DNA of 64,000 nt from contig NZ_LPUY01000053.1 of assembly GCF_001518015.1 (NCBI RefSeq), forward strand, positions 1 through 64,000. The letters are read 5' to 3'. Of the stretch, positions 53,855 to 64,000 are shown one piece after another. The position numbers and the translations under genes were made by a program. Under the pieces are notes generated by a model. The model did not search any database and had not been told where the DNA came from. It was given only the letters and a program-made list of their open reading frames with translations. How positions within the stretch are numbered: position 1 is the first letter of the stretch; the number at the start of each line of letters is the position of its first letter. The stretch is from Tritonibacter horizontis (lineage in GTDB: Bacteria; Pseudomonadota; Alphaproteobacteria; Rhodobacterales; Rhodobacteraceae).

Positions 53855-54065
53855 GGAATTCTGCCTCATTTTTCGCTTTGGCCGTCGGCTGGACCCCATC
53901 ACACACTGGGGAGGCGGTTCTGCCTGCCGGTCATTTTGTTATGAATCTGAAAAATTAAGATTGAATTGACCGGGCGACCCTCGTGAACTGGGCGCTGGGC
54001 CTTGATATTATCGTCTCATCCGGTTAAATCGCCGCCTAGTCGACAAGAGAGAGTGTGAAAGCCCT

Positions 54066-54263
54066 ATGGCCACCATCAATCCCGTACAGTTCATCCAGCA
54101 GGTGCGTGCCGAAGTTGGCAAGGTCGTCTGGCCGACTCGCCGCGAGGTACTGCTGACCACTGTCATGGTGTTCATCATGGCGGCCCTGACGGCAGTCTTT
54201 TTTGCCATGGTGGATCTTGCGATCCGATCCGGGCTGAATGGCGTTCTGGGAATGTTCGGCTAA
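54066..54263 (+). CDS. secE: Preprotein translocase subunit SecE
   Basis: 65 aa, the short single-span bacterial form: INPVQFIQQVRAEVGKVVWPTRREVLLTTVMVFIMAALTAVFFAMVDLAI. The VWPTRREV motif sits before the membrane span. Clamps SecY in the translocon. It is the first backbone gene right of the accessory region, so it must use its own promoter in this genome; a TATTAT (54006-54011) could be the -10. Confidence 0.97.
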   Translation: MATINPVQFIQQVRAEVGKVVWPTRREVLLTTVMVFIMAALTAVFFAMVDLAIRSGLNGVLGMFG

Positions 54264-54353
54264 CCGGCATCTCTGGCCGCGCTTTGAAGAGCAGAGCGTC
54301 GATGCCTCTTGATCTTGGTTGTCCGGGGCGATAGGTCAGCCAACACTGAAAGA

Positions 54354-54383
54354 GGCGTGCGGCGATTCGCACGCCGATTTTTG
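54354..54383 (+). terminator. Terminator-like hairpin between secE and nusG
   Basis: GGCGTGCG / CGCACGCC, an 8-bp perfect stem (54354-54361 with 54368-54375), then GATTTTTG. A second hairpin follows at 54390-54404 (GCAGCC-TTC-GGCTGC). This partitions secE from nusG, usually one operon, and may form a leader controlling nusG. Confidence 0.7.
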
Positions 54384-54463
54384 TTTGGTCGCAGCCTTCG
54401 GCTGCACGATAAAGACACTTCGCAGGTACGGACCTGCACGGAACACAGGGGACGGTCAGGTTC

Positions 54464-54997
54464 ATGGCGAAACGGTGGTACTCGGTCAGCGTTCTTTCGA
54501 ACTTCGAAAAGAAAATCGCAGAACAGATTCGCGCCGCGGTCGTGGAACAGAATCTGGAAGATGACATCGACGAAGTCCTGGTGCCGACCGAGGAAGTCAT
54601 CGAAATACGCCGCGGCAAAAAGGTTTCGACCGAACGCCGTTTTATGCCGGGTTACGTGCTGGTGCATATGGAGATGTCCGATCAGGGCTATCACCTGATT
54701 TCCTCCATCAACCGGGTCACGGGGTTCCTCGGGCCGCAGGGGCGTCCCATGCCGATGCGCGATGCCGAGGTGAACGGCATTCTGAACCGGGTCCAGGAAG
54801 GCGAGGAATCGCCACGGACCCTGATCAGCTTTGAAATTGGCGAACGGGTGAAGGTCAACGACGGCCCGTTCGAAGACTTCGACGGTATGGTCGAAGGGGT
54901 CGACGACGAGAGCCAGAAGCTGAAGGTGACCGTGTCCATTTTTGGTCGCGAAACTCCGGTCGAGCTGGACTTTACCCAAGTGACCAAGCAGGGCTGA
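54464..54997 (+). CDS. nusG: Transcription termination/antitermination factor NusG
   Basis: 177 aa: the NGN domain starts [20 protein letters not shown] and contains [22 protein letters not shown]. The C-terminal KOW domain is [51 protein letters not shown]. Binds RNA polymerase, Rho and ribosomal protein S10. A 200-bp leader with two hairpins precedes it and a terminator follows. Confidence 0.97.
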   Translation: MAKRWYSVSVLSNFEKKIAEQIRAAVVEQNLEDDIDEVLVPTEEVIEIRRGKKVSTERRFMPGYVLVHMEMSDQGYHLISSINRVTGFLGPQGRPMPMRDAEVNGILNRVQEGEESPRTLISFEIGERVKVNDGPFEDFDGMVEGVDDESQKLKVTVSIFGRETPVELDFTQVTKQG

Positions 54998-55080
54998 GCT
55001 CTCGGGTGCTCCGGCTGGGGGCTTAAGCCCGACAGCCCACCCGTTGCAATCAGGCGCGAATTCCCATTGGGAACGTTGAG

Positions 55081-55109
55081 ATCGGCCCCTAGTGTGGGGC
55101 CGATTTTTG
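55081..55109 (+). terminator. Terminator after nusG
   Basis: ATCGGCCCC / GGGGCCGAT stem, then TTTTTG, 83 bp after the nusG stop and before the glycosyltransferase gene. Confidence 0.9.
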
Positions 55110-55134
55110 TTTCAACCCATGGGGACGAGGCCAC

Positions 55135-56364
55135 ATGAAGCTGATTGTCGTGTCGACAAACGCCGCCATGACCATGGGTGGCGAGGCGGTCAAAGCGCTG
55201 CAATATGTTCAGGTCTTACTCGCGCAAGGCCGCGATGTGACTTTGATTACCCATGAAAGATGCCGTGCAGCCCTCAAGGGCGCGCTGCCTGCGGATCGCG
55301 TGCTCTATGTGCGGGACACCAGGTTGATGCAGCTCTGCTGGCGGGTGCCGGGCCTGTCGCGACTGGTCAACACTCTGTTTCACCACGCGGTGCGGCATCT
55401 CTGCCGTCAGTTTGATCCCGCCGACGTGGTAATTCACTATCTGTGCCCGATTTCCCCGGTCGAACAACGGTTGCCGCCGCACGGCTATCGCTACATTATC
55501 GGCCCGGTGTCGGGGAATATTTTCTACCCGCCCGGGTTCCGCCATCTGGAAAGCCGGGGCGGGCGCCTGCAGGAAGCGATCTATCGCCCCTTGCAGCAGG
55601 CGCTGGGGATTGTCTCGCGTCAATATGTCAATGCAGAGCAGGTGTTGGTCTCCGGGTATGACCGGACGTCCGAGGCCCTGCGCTGGGCGGGGTGCCCGCC
55701 GGAAAAAATGCGCTTTGTGCGGGATGCAGGTCTGGAGGAGGCACTGTTCGCTCACCCTCGTGCCCGACCGGAGGCGGCGATTGCAGAGTTTGTCTGGATC
55801 GGGCGGATGGTCCCCTACAAGGGTGCGGATCTGGCCATTCGCGCATTGGCCGCGACGCCACCGGACATCGGGCTGACGCTCTATGGCGATGGTCCGGACC
55901 GCGCAGAATTGGAGGTGCTGACCGCGGCCTTGGGCCTGGAGGGGCGCGTCCGGTTTGCGGGCTGGCTGGCGCATGACTCGCTTGGCCAGGTGCTGGGGCA
56001 GTATCGTGGGCTGATCTTTTCGACCCTGAAAGAGGCGAACGGGATCATTATGCAGGAAAGCATGGCCATTGGCCTGCCCGTGTTGACCCTGCGTTGGGGC
56101 GGGCCGCAGGGCCTGGCAGGGGAGGGCGAGGCGCGTTTTGTCGACCCTGAAACTCCAGAGCAGGTGATCCGGGATCTAGCATTGGAAATGACACGCTTGG
56201 CCCGCGATGGTGACCTCGTGGCGGCCCTGTCGCAGGCTGCACGGCAGAAGGCCGAACAAGAGTTCCCTTGGCACCGGGTTGCGGCGGATTGGTACGATGC
56301 GGCCGATAGGGGTGCCGTCGAGGTTCAGAGCCAAACAAGCCACCGATCCGGAGATGAGGGTTGA
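55135..56364 (+). CDS. GT4-family glycosyltransferase
   Basis: 409-aa GT-B enzyme: N-terminal donor-free domain (VSTNAAMTMGGEAVKALQYVQVLLAQG), then the GT4 nucleotide-sugar domain with FVWIGRMVPYKGADLAIRALAATPPDIGLTLYGDGPDRAELE and the E-x7-E motif around STLKEANGIIMQESMAIGLPVLTLRWGG. Probably acts on cell-surface polysaccharide. It lies between the nusG terminator and rplK, an unusual position in a normally compact ribosomal operon. Acceptor and donor cannot be told. Confidence 0.88.
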   Translation: MKLIVVSTNAAMTMGGEAVKALQYVQVLLAQGRDVTLITHERCRAALKGALPADRVLYVRDTRLMQLCWRVPGLSRLVNTLFHHAVRHLCRQFDPADVVIHYLCPISPVEQRLPPHGYRYIIGPVSGNIFYPPGFRHLESRGGRLQEAIYRPLQQALGIVSRQYVNAEQVLVSGYDRTSEALRWAGCPPEKMRFVRDAGLEEALFAHPRARPEAAIAEFVWIGRMVPYKGADLAIRALAATPPDIGLTLYGDGPDRAELEVLTAALGLEGRVRFAGWLAHDSLGQVLGQYRGLIFSTLKEANGIIMQESMAIGLPVLTLRWGGPQGLAGEGEARFVDPETPEQVIRDLALEMTRLARDGDLVAALSQAARQKAEQEFPWHRVAADWYDAADRGAVEVQSQTSHRSGDEG

Positions 56365-56524
56365 AACGCGATCCGTTTCCGCGTAGGAGCCGCCAATCTG
56401 TCTGGTTCTTCAATCGGGCATGATTCTTGTGGGAGGTCCGCCGCATCGCGATGTGGCAACCGCACCACGCAACATTTGCAAGCCAAAGGGCGCGCCCTGC
56501 GGCTGTTGAACAGGAGATAACCAG

Positions 56525-56950
56525 ATGGCTAAGAAGCTTGTTGGTTCGATGAAACTGCAGGTTCCTGCAGGTCAAGCAAACCCCTCCCCGCCGGTCGGTC
56601 CGGCGCTGGGTCAGCGCGGCATCAACATCATGGAATTCTGCAAGGCGTTTAACGCCAAGACCGCAGATATGGAGCAAGGCGCCCCTTGCCCGACCGTGAT
56701 CACCTACTATCAGGACAAGTCCTTCACCATGGACATCAAGACGCCGCCTGCGTCTTATTACCTGAAGAAGGCCGCGAACATCAAATCCGGTGCGAACAAC
56801 CCGAGCCGCGAAACCGCCGGCACGGTGACCCCCGCGCAGGTGAAAGAGATCGCCGAAGCGAAGATGAAAGATCTGAACGCGCACGATATCGAAGCCGCGA
56901 TGCAGATCATCCTGGGCTCTGCCCGCTCTATGGGCATTGAGGTGAAGTAA
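56525..56950 (+). CDS. rplK: 50S ribosomal protein L11
   Basis: 141 aa: full length; [43 protein letters not shown] and the C-terminal rRNA-binding domain [43 protein letters not shown] 160-bp leader separates it from the glycosyltransferase gene and likely has its own promoter. Confidence 0.98.
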   Translation: MAKKLVGSMKLQVPAGQANPSPPVGPALGQRGINIMEFCKAFNAKTADMEQGAPCPTVITYYQDKSFTMDIKTPPASYYLKKAANIKSGANNPSRETAGTVTPAQVKEIAEAKMKDLNAHDIEAAMQIILGSARSMGIEVK

Positions 56951-56951
56951 G

Positions 56952-57650
56952 ATGGCAAAGCTCGGTAAACGGACCCGCGCAGCGCGCGAAGCCTTCGCAG
57001 GCAAGACAAACCTCAGCGTTGAAGATGCGGTTGCACTGGTGAAAGCCAACGCAAACAGCAAATTCGATGAGACCGTTGAAATCGCCGTCAACCTCGGCGT
57101 TGACACCCGTCACGCCGACCAGATGGTTCGTGGCGTGATCGGCCTGCCCAACGGCACCGGCAAAACCATGCGCGTCGCCGTATTTGCCCGTGGCCCCAAG
57201 GCGGACGAAGCACAGGCTGCAGGCGCAGACATCGTTGGCGCCGAAGACCTGATGGAATCCATCCAGGCCGGCAACATCGAGTTTGATCGTTGCATCGCGA
57301 CCCCGGACATGATGCCGATCGTTGGTCGCCTCGGCAAGATCCTCGGCCCGCGCAACCTGATGCCGAACCCCAAGGTTGGCACCGTGACCATGGACGTGAA
57401 AGCGGCCGTGGAAGCAGCCAAAGGCGGCGAAGTTCAGTTCAAAGCGGAAAAAGGCGGCGTTGTTCACGCCGGTGTTGGCAAAGCGTCCTTCGACGAAGCC
57501 AAGTTGGTCGAAAACGTCCGTGCCTTCATCTCTGCCGTGTCCAAAGCGAAGCCCTCGGGCGCCAAAGGCACCTACATGAAGAAAATCGCCCTGTCGTCCA
57601 CCATGGGCCCCGGCGTGACGCTTGACGTTGAAGGTGCCGTCACCGAGTGA
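56952..57650 (+). CDS. rplA: 50S ribosomal protein L1
   Basis: 232 aa: full length; [41 protein letters not shown] and [40 protein letters not shown]. It starts one base after the rplK stop. In other bacteria L1 represses translation of the rplK-rplA mRNA. Confidence 0.98.
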   Translation: MAKLGKRTRAAREAFAGKTNLSVEDAVALVKANANSKFDETVEIAVNLGVDTRHADQMVRGVIGLPNGTGKTMRVAVFARGPKADEAQAAGADIVGAEDLMESIQAGNIEFDRCIATPDMMPIVGRLGKILGPRNLMPNPKVGTVTMDVKAAVEAAKGGEVQFKAEKGGVVHAGVGKASFDEAKLVENVRAFISAVSKAKPSGAKGTYMKKIALSSTMGPGVTLDVEGAVTE

Positions 57651-57692
57651 TCGGGGCGCTGGCTTTAATGTAAGCGAAAAACAGAATTGAAA

Positions 57693-57720
57693 GAGGCGGC
57701 ACCTGGTGTCGCCTTTTTTT
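57693..57720 (+). terminator. Terminator after rplA
   Basis: A GGCGGCACC / GGTGTCGCC stem with one wobble pair, then seven Ts, before the glycosyltransferase gene at 57783. Confidence 0.92.
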
Positions 57721-57782
57721 ATTCACGATCCCGCGCTATCCCCTAGGGATGAACCGCATCGGGCAACGCGGCAAGGGGACAG

Positions 57783-58763
57783 ATGAACGACGCATCCAAT
57801 CAGGTCTGGCGGGTCGGCGCCATCATGAATGAACCTCTGGCCGAGGTGCTGCGGTTCTGCGCCTGGTATCTGGCGCTTGGCGCTGACGAGGTGGTGATCT
57901 GTTTCGACAACCCGGATGACGAAGCCATTGCGCTGCTCTGCGATCATCCACGACTGCGATGCGTACCCTGCACGCCGCAGTTCTGGTCCGATCTTGAGCT
58001 GACCCCGCAGGACGCTTTTGTCACCCGACAGAATGCCGCCATAACCTGGATCTACCAGCAATACGCCGACGGCTGGCTGTTGAATGTGGACGCGGACGAG
58101 TTTCTGTTTCTGGAGCAGGGCGGGCTGGCAGACCTGCTCGCTGCGGTGCCGCAGGGCATCCGGTCTGTGCGGATCGTGTCCGCCGAACGTATTCTGACAG
58201 AGGCAGACGATGGGTTGACCTATTTCCGCCGCCCGATGTCCTATGAGGCGCGCAAGCTGGTTTATGGCGACGATGCCGAATTGTTCGGGCCACGTCGGGC
58301 GGGCTTGATCGGGCATCCACAGGGCAAGTCGGTGGTGCGCTGCGGCATACCCGGGCTGAGGCTGCGCCAGCACTGGCCCCGGGGCGGCGGCAAGGATGGC
58401 GACAAGCTGGAACTGCTGCTGGACCACCGGCATGGCGCGCATCTTTTGCACATGATCGGGGCCGACTATGCGATCTGGCGGAGCAAGCTTGCCTGGCGCT
58501 GCCAGTCGCGGGGCTTCACCGGCGGGCTGACCGCTCGGATCGAAGAGGCCCTGGCTGGACCGGACCCGGAGACCACGCTGCGCGCGTTGTTTGCGCGTCT
58601 GCACAGCGCCACGTCTGCGCTGTTGGCACGGCTGGAAGCTGAGGACGCTTTGCTTCGGTTGCGGCTGGATATTGATGCTTTGGTGCGTGAATGTTTTTGG
58701 GTCACCCCGGATCAGGTGACCCACGCACAGGACCCTCAGGCCCAGGAGAGCGGCGCCTCCTGA
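57783..58763 (+). CDS. GT2-like glycosyltransferase (Glyco_tranf_2_4-like)
   Basis: 326-aa GT-A-type protein: VGAIMNEPLAEVLRFCAWYLALGADEVVICFDNPDDE and the D-x-D-type motif VDADEFLFL, with later conserved His-containing RLRQHWPRGGGKDG and LLDHRHGAHLLHM. Members of this group act on surface glycans. Inserted between rplA and rplJ and flanked by a terminator and a hairpin, so it is a separate unit. Function unknown. Confidence 0.8.
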   Translation: MNDASNQVWRVGAIMNEPLAEVLRFCAWYLALGADEVVICFDNPDDEAIALLCDHPRLRCVPCTPQFWSDLELTPQDAFVTRQNAAITWIYQQYADGWLLNVDADEFLFLEQGGLADLLAAVPQGIRSVRIVSAERILTEADDGLTYFRRPMSYEARKLVYGDDAELFGPRRAGLIGHPQGKSVVRCGIPGLRLRQHWPRGGGKDGDKLELLLDHRHGAHLLHMIGADYAIWRSKLAWRCQSRGFTGGLTARIEEALAGPDPETTLRALFARLHSATSALLARLEAEDALLRLRLDIDALVRECFWVTPDQVTHAQDPQAQESGAS

Positions 58764-59080
58764 TCTGGTAGCAGGCCACGGGCGGGCAGGGGCGGCACAT
58801 TTAGGGCTTGGAACTTTTCTCCTGCAGGACTAAGAACAGCCCACGGAGCAAAGCGTGCGATTCGTCGCGCGCTTTGTGCCTTTTCGTCCAAGATGGTGGG
58901 TGACCTGTCGATCGGGTCTTAATTTCCCTCCTGAGACGGGTAAAGACCAATGAAAGATCGAGGGTTTTCTAACCTTCGGGCAATTTTGGCTCAACCCCGT
59001 AAAACGGACTTGACCGCTGATCCCTTCGGGGAGAGGCAGAAATGAGCCGGGGCCATGCGCCCCTAAACTTGGAGAGAACT
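58764..59080 (+). promoter_or_regulatory. rplJ leader with a strong hairpin
   Basis: 317 bp without a gene. The hairpin CAAAGCGTGCG / CGCGCGCTTTG with a 6-nt loop (58850-58877) is followed by TGCCTTTTCG and may terminate the glycosyltransferase transcript. The rest should contain the rplJ promoter and a long structured leader, the usual site of L10(L12)4 autoregulation. Confidence 0.55.
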
Positions 59081-59599
59081 GTGGATAGAGCCCAGAAAGA
59101 GAAAGTGGTCGAGGAACTCGGCCAGATCTTCGAAAGCTCTGGCGTGGTGGTCGTAGCCCACTATGTCGGTCTGACAGTTGCTGAGATGCAGGACCTGCGT
59201 GCGCGTGCTCGTGACGCCGGTGGGTCTGTGCGTGTTGCCAAGAACAGGCTCGCCAAAATCGCCCTTGAGGGTAAGCCGTGTGAAAACATGTCTGACCTGC
59301 TGACAGGGATGACCGTTCTGACCTATTCCGAGGACCCTGTGGCAGCTGCCAAGGTCGCCGAGGACTTCGCCAAGGATAACAAAAAGTTTGAAATCCTCGG
59401 CGGTGCAATGGGTGAGAATGCTCTGGACCGTGCTGGCGTTGAAGCCGTGTCGAAAATGCCGTCTCGCGAGGAGCTTATTGCTCAGATCGCAAGCTGCATC
59501 GGCGCACCTGCTTCCAACATCGCTGGCGCGATTGGCGCACCTGCAAGCAACATCGCAAGCATTCTTTCGACCATCGAAGAGAAGGCGGAAGCTGCGTAA
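59081..59599 (+). CDS. rplJ: 50S ribosomal protein L10
   Basis: 172 aa from a GTG start at 59081 with the ribosome binding site GGAGAG five bases upstream; a longer frame from 59042 lacks L10 sequence. [61 protein letters not shown] and the L12-binding C-terminal helix are present. Confidence 0.97.
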   Translation: MDRAQKEKVVEELGQIFESSGVVVVAHYVGLTVAEMQDLRARARDAGGSVRVAKNRLAKIALEGKPCENMSDLLTGMTVLTYSEDPVAAAKVAEDFAKDNKKFEILGGAMGENALDRAGVEAVSKMPSREELIAQIASCIGAPASNIAGAIGAPASNIASILSTIEEKAEAA

Positions 59600-59684
59600 G
59601 CGGTTGGCACTGAATGACTGGCGTGGGGCGCAAACTGCCCACGTTGGAACACATTACACACTGTAAACGGAAAGAGCTGATACA

Positions 59685-60059
59685 ATGGCTGATCTGAAAG
59701 CACTCGCGGAAAGCATCGTAGGTCTGACCCTGCTGGAAGCACAAGAACTGAAAACCATCCTCAAAGACGAGTACGGCATCGAGCCCGCAGCTGGCGGCGC
59801 AGTCATGATGGCCGGCCCTGCAGGCGGCGACGCTGCTGCTGAGGAAGAGAAAACCGAATTCGACGTCGTTCTGAAGAACGCCGGCGCGTCCAAAATCAAC
59901 GTCATCAAAGAAGTCCGCGCCATCACTGGCCTGGGCCTCAAAGAAGCCAAAGAGCTCGTTGAAGCCGGCGGAAAAATCAAAGAAGGCGTGTCCAAGGACG
60001 AAGCCGAAGAAGTCAAAGGCAAGCTGGAAGCAGCTGGCGCCGAAGTCGAAGTGGCCTAA
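59685..60059 (+). CDS. rplL: 50S ribosomal protein L7/L12
   Basis: 124 aa: N-terminal dimer domain [30 protein letters not shown], an Ala/Gly-rich hinge, and the C-terminal domain [68 protein letters not shown]. Confidence 0.98.
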   Translation: MADLKALAESIVGLTLLEAQELKTILKDEYGIEPAAGGAVMMAGPAGGDAAAEEEKTEFDVVLKNAGASKINVIKEVRAITGLGLKEAKELVEAGGKIKEGVSKDEAEEVKGKLEAAGAEVEVA

Positions 60060-60130
60060 GCCACTGGATAAGGGAAATTCAGGCTGGATTTCATATAGAA
60101 ACTTCTGCTTTATATCCCTGAAAATTTTGG

Positions 60131-60211
60131 CTGGATCCGGGGCGACCCGGGTCCAGCTGAACCTGTCTCAGAAAGGGGCCTTTGACACCTGAACGCGGGT
60201 GGGCCCTTTTT
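60131..60211 (+). terminator. Two hairpins between rplL and rpoB (partial terminator)
   Basis: The first is CTGGATCCGGG / CCCGGGTCCAG with a GCGA loop (60131-60156). The second is AAAGGGGCC ... GGGCCCTTTTTT (60172-60211), with a T-run. A partial terminator here is known from other bacteria and lowers rpoB expression relative to L7/L12. Confidence 0.65.
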
Positions 60212-60353
60212 TCAGGCGAGGTTTTTTGGATCGGGAGGCCGCCATTCGGGACGGTGGCCATGAATTGATCCAGATCGCGCTGTCTCTGACGGGCAAGGTG
60301 CCGGGGCCCGGCGGCATCTTGTGTGTTGAGAACTCTGAAAGGTGACATCTGAC

Positions 60354-64000
<3,647 letters not shown>

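Noticed and set aside
53941-54065. Possible attR copy of the tRNA-Trp 3' end next to secE
   Set aside because: I compared the tRNA 3' segment with this sequence by eye and found no matching run, so no attachment site is called.

Overview
The window is a 64-kb piece of a GC-rich alphaproteobacterial chromosome, most likely Rhodobacterales (Roseobacter group). Three things suggest this. The first is the housekeeping order tuf, tRNA-Trp(CCA), secE, nusG, rplK, rplA, rplJ, rplL, rpoB. The second is the imuA-imuB-dnaE2 mutagenesis cassette. The third is the number of TRAP and TTT binding-protein transporters for organic acids. I cannot name a genus from sequence alone.

The translation/transcription backbone is split. 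tuf and tRNA-Trp lie at the left end (1-1461) and secE onwards at the right end (54066-64000). About 52.6 kb of accessory DNA separates them. Just past the tRNA 3' end is the C-terminal remnant of a tyrosine integrase (about 1518-1800), then a complete 843-bp IS5-family element (2075-2917) whose right end abuts the stop codon of imuC. Two glycosyltransferase genes also interrupt the backbone, one between nusG and rplK and one between rplA and rplJ.

Accessory region, left to right. (a) 2917-8157, minus: imuC, imuB, imuA, an error-prone translesion synthesis cassette. (b) 8681-17954: a sugar-acid catabolic locus with a GntR regulator, a Gfo/Idh dehydrogenase, an isopropylmalate/tartrate-type dehydrogenase, a TTT transporter, an ABM monooxygenase, an MBL lactonase-like hydrolase, a four-carbon acid sugar kinase (OtnK family) and a class II aldolase (OtnC family). 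(c) 18078-21464: small regulatory and membrane genes, a hemerythrin protein and a 2OG-Fe(II) oxygenase. (d) 21521-28741: an RpiR regulator, a TAXI-type TRAP transporter and a universal stress protein, divergent from a class III aminotransferase and a beta-keto acid cleavage enzyme. (e) 28952-30889: a TonB-dependent receptor. (f) 31037-39079: a GntR regulator, a DctPQM TRAP transporter, a 53-aa membrane peptide, an IlvD/Edd dehydratase, an RraA-like protein and a ketoglutarate-semialdehyde-type dehydrogenase. This looks like a sugar acid to 2-oxoglutarate route. (g) 39258-49383: a nitric-oxide respiration/defence block. (h) 49992-53854: HxlR regulator, Old Yellow Enzyme and a TPR-GT41 glycosyltransferase.

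The most interesting part is (g). An NsrR-type NO sensor is divergent from a heme-copper oxidoreductase operon with the order CuA subunit, catalytic subunit, SCO/SenC, membrane Orf1. This matches the norSY-senC-orf1 layout of the little-studied sNOR NO reductases. The catalytic subunit has all six heme/copper histidines but has Asn where oxygen reductases carry the cross-linked Tyr. A nitrite/formate channel and a c-type cytochrome follow. A converging operon encodes a cbb3 oxidase (ccoNOQP) together with a YeaR-like DUF1971 protein, a DUF2189 membrane protein and two unknown membrane proteins. NsrR-like dyads lie upstream of both operons, so the whole 10 kb may be one NO regulon. These functions are inferred from sequence and gene order only.
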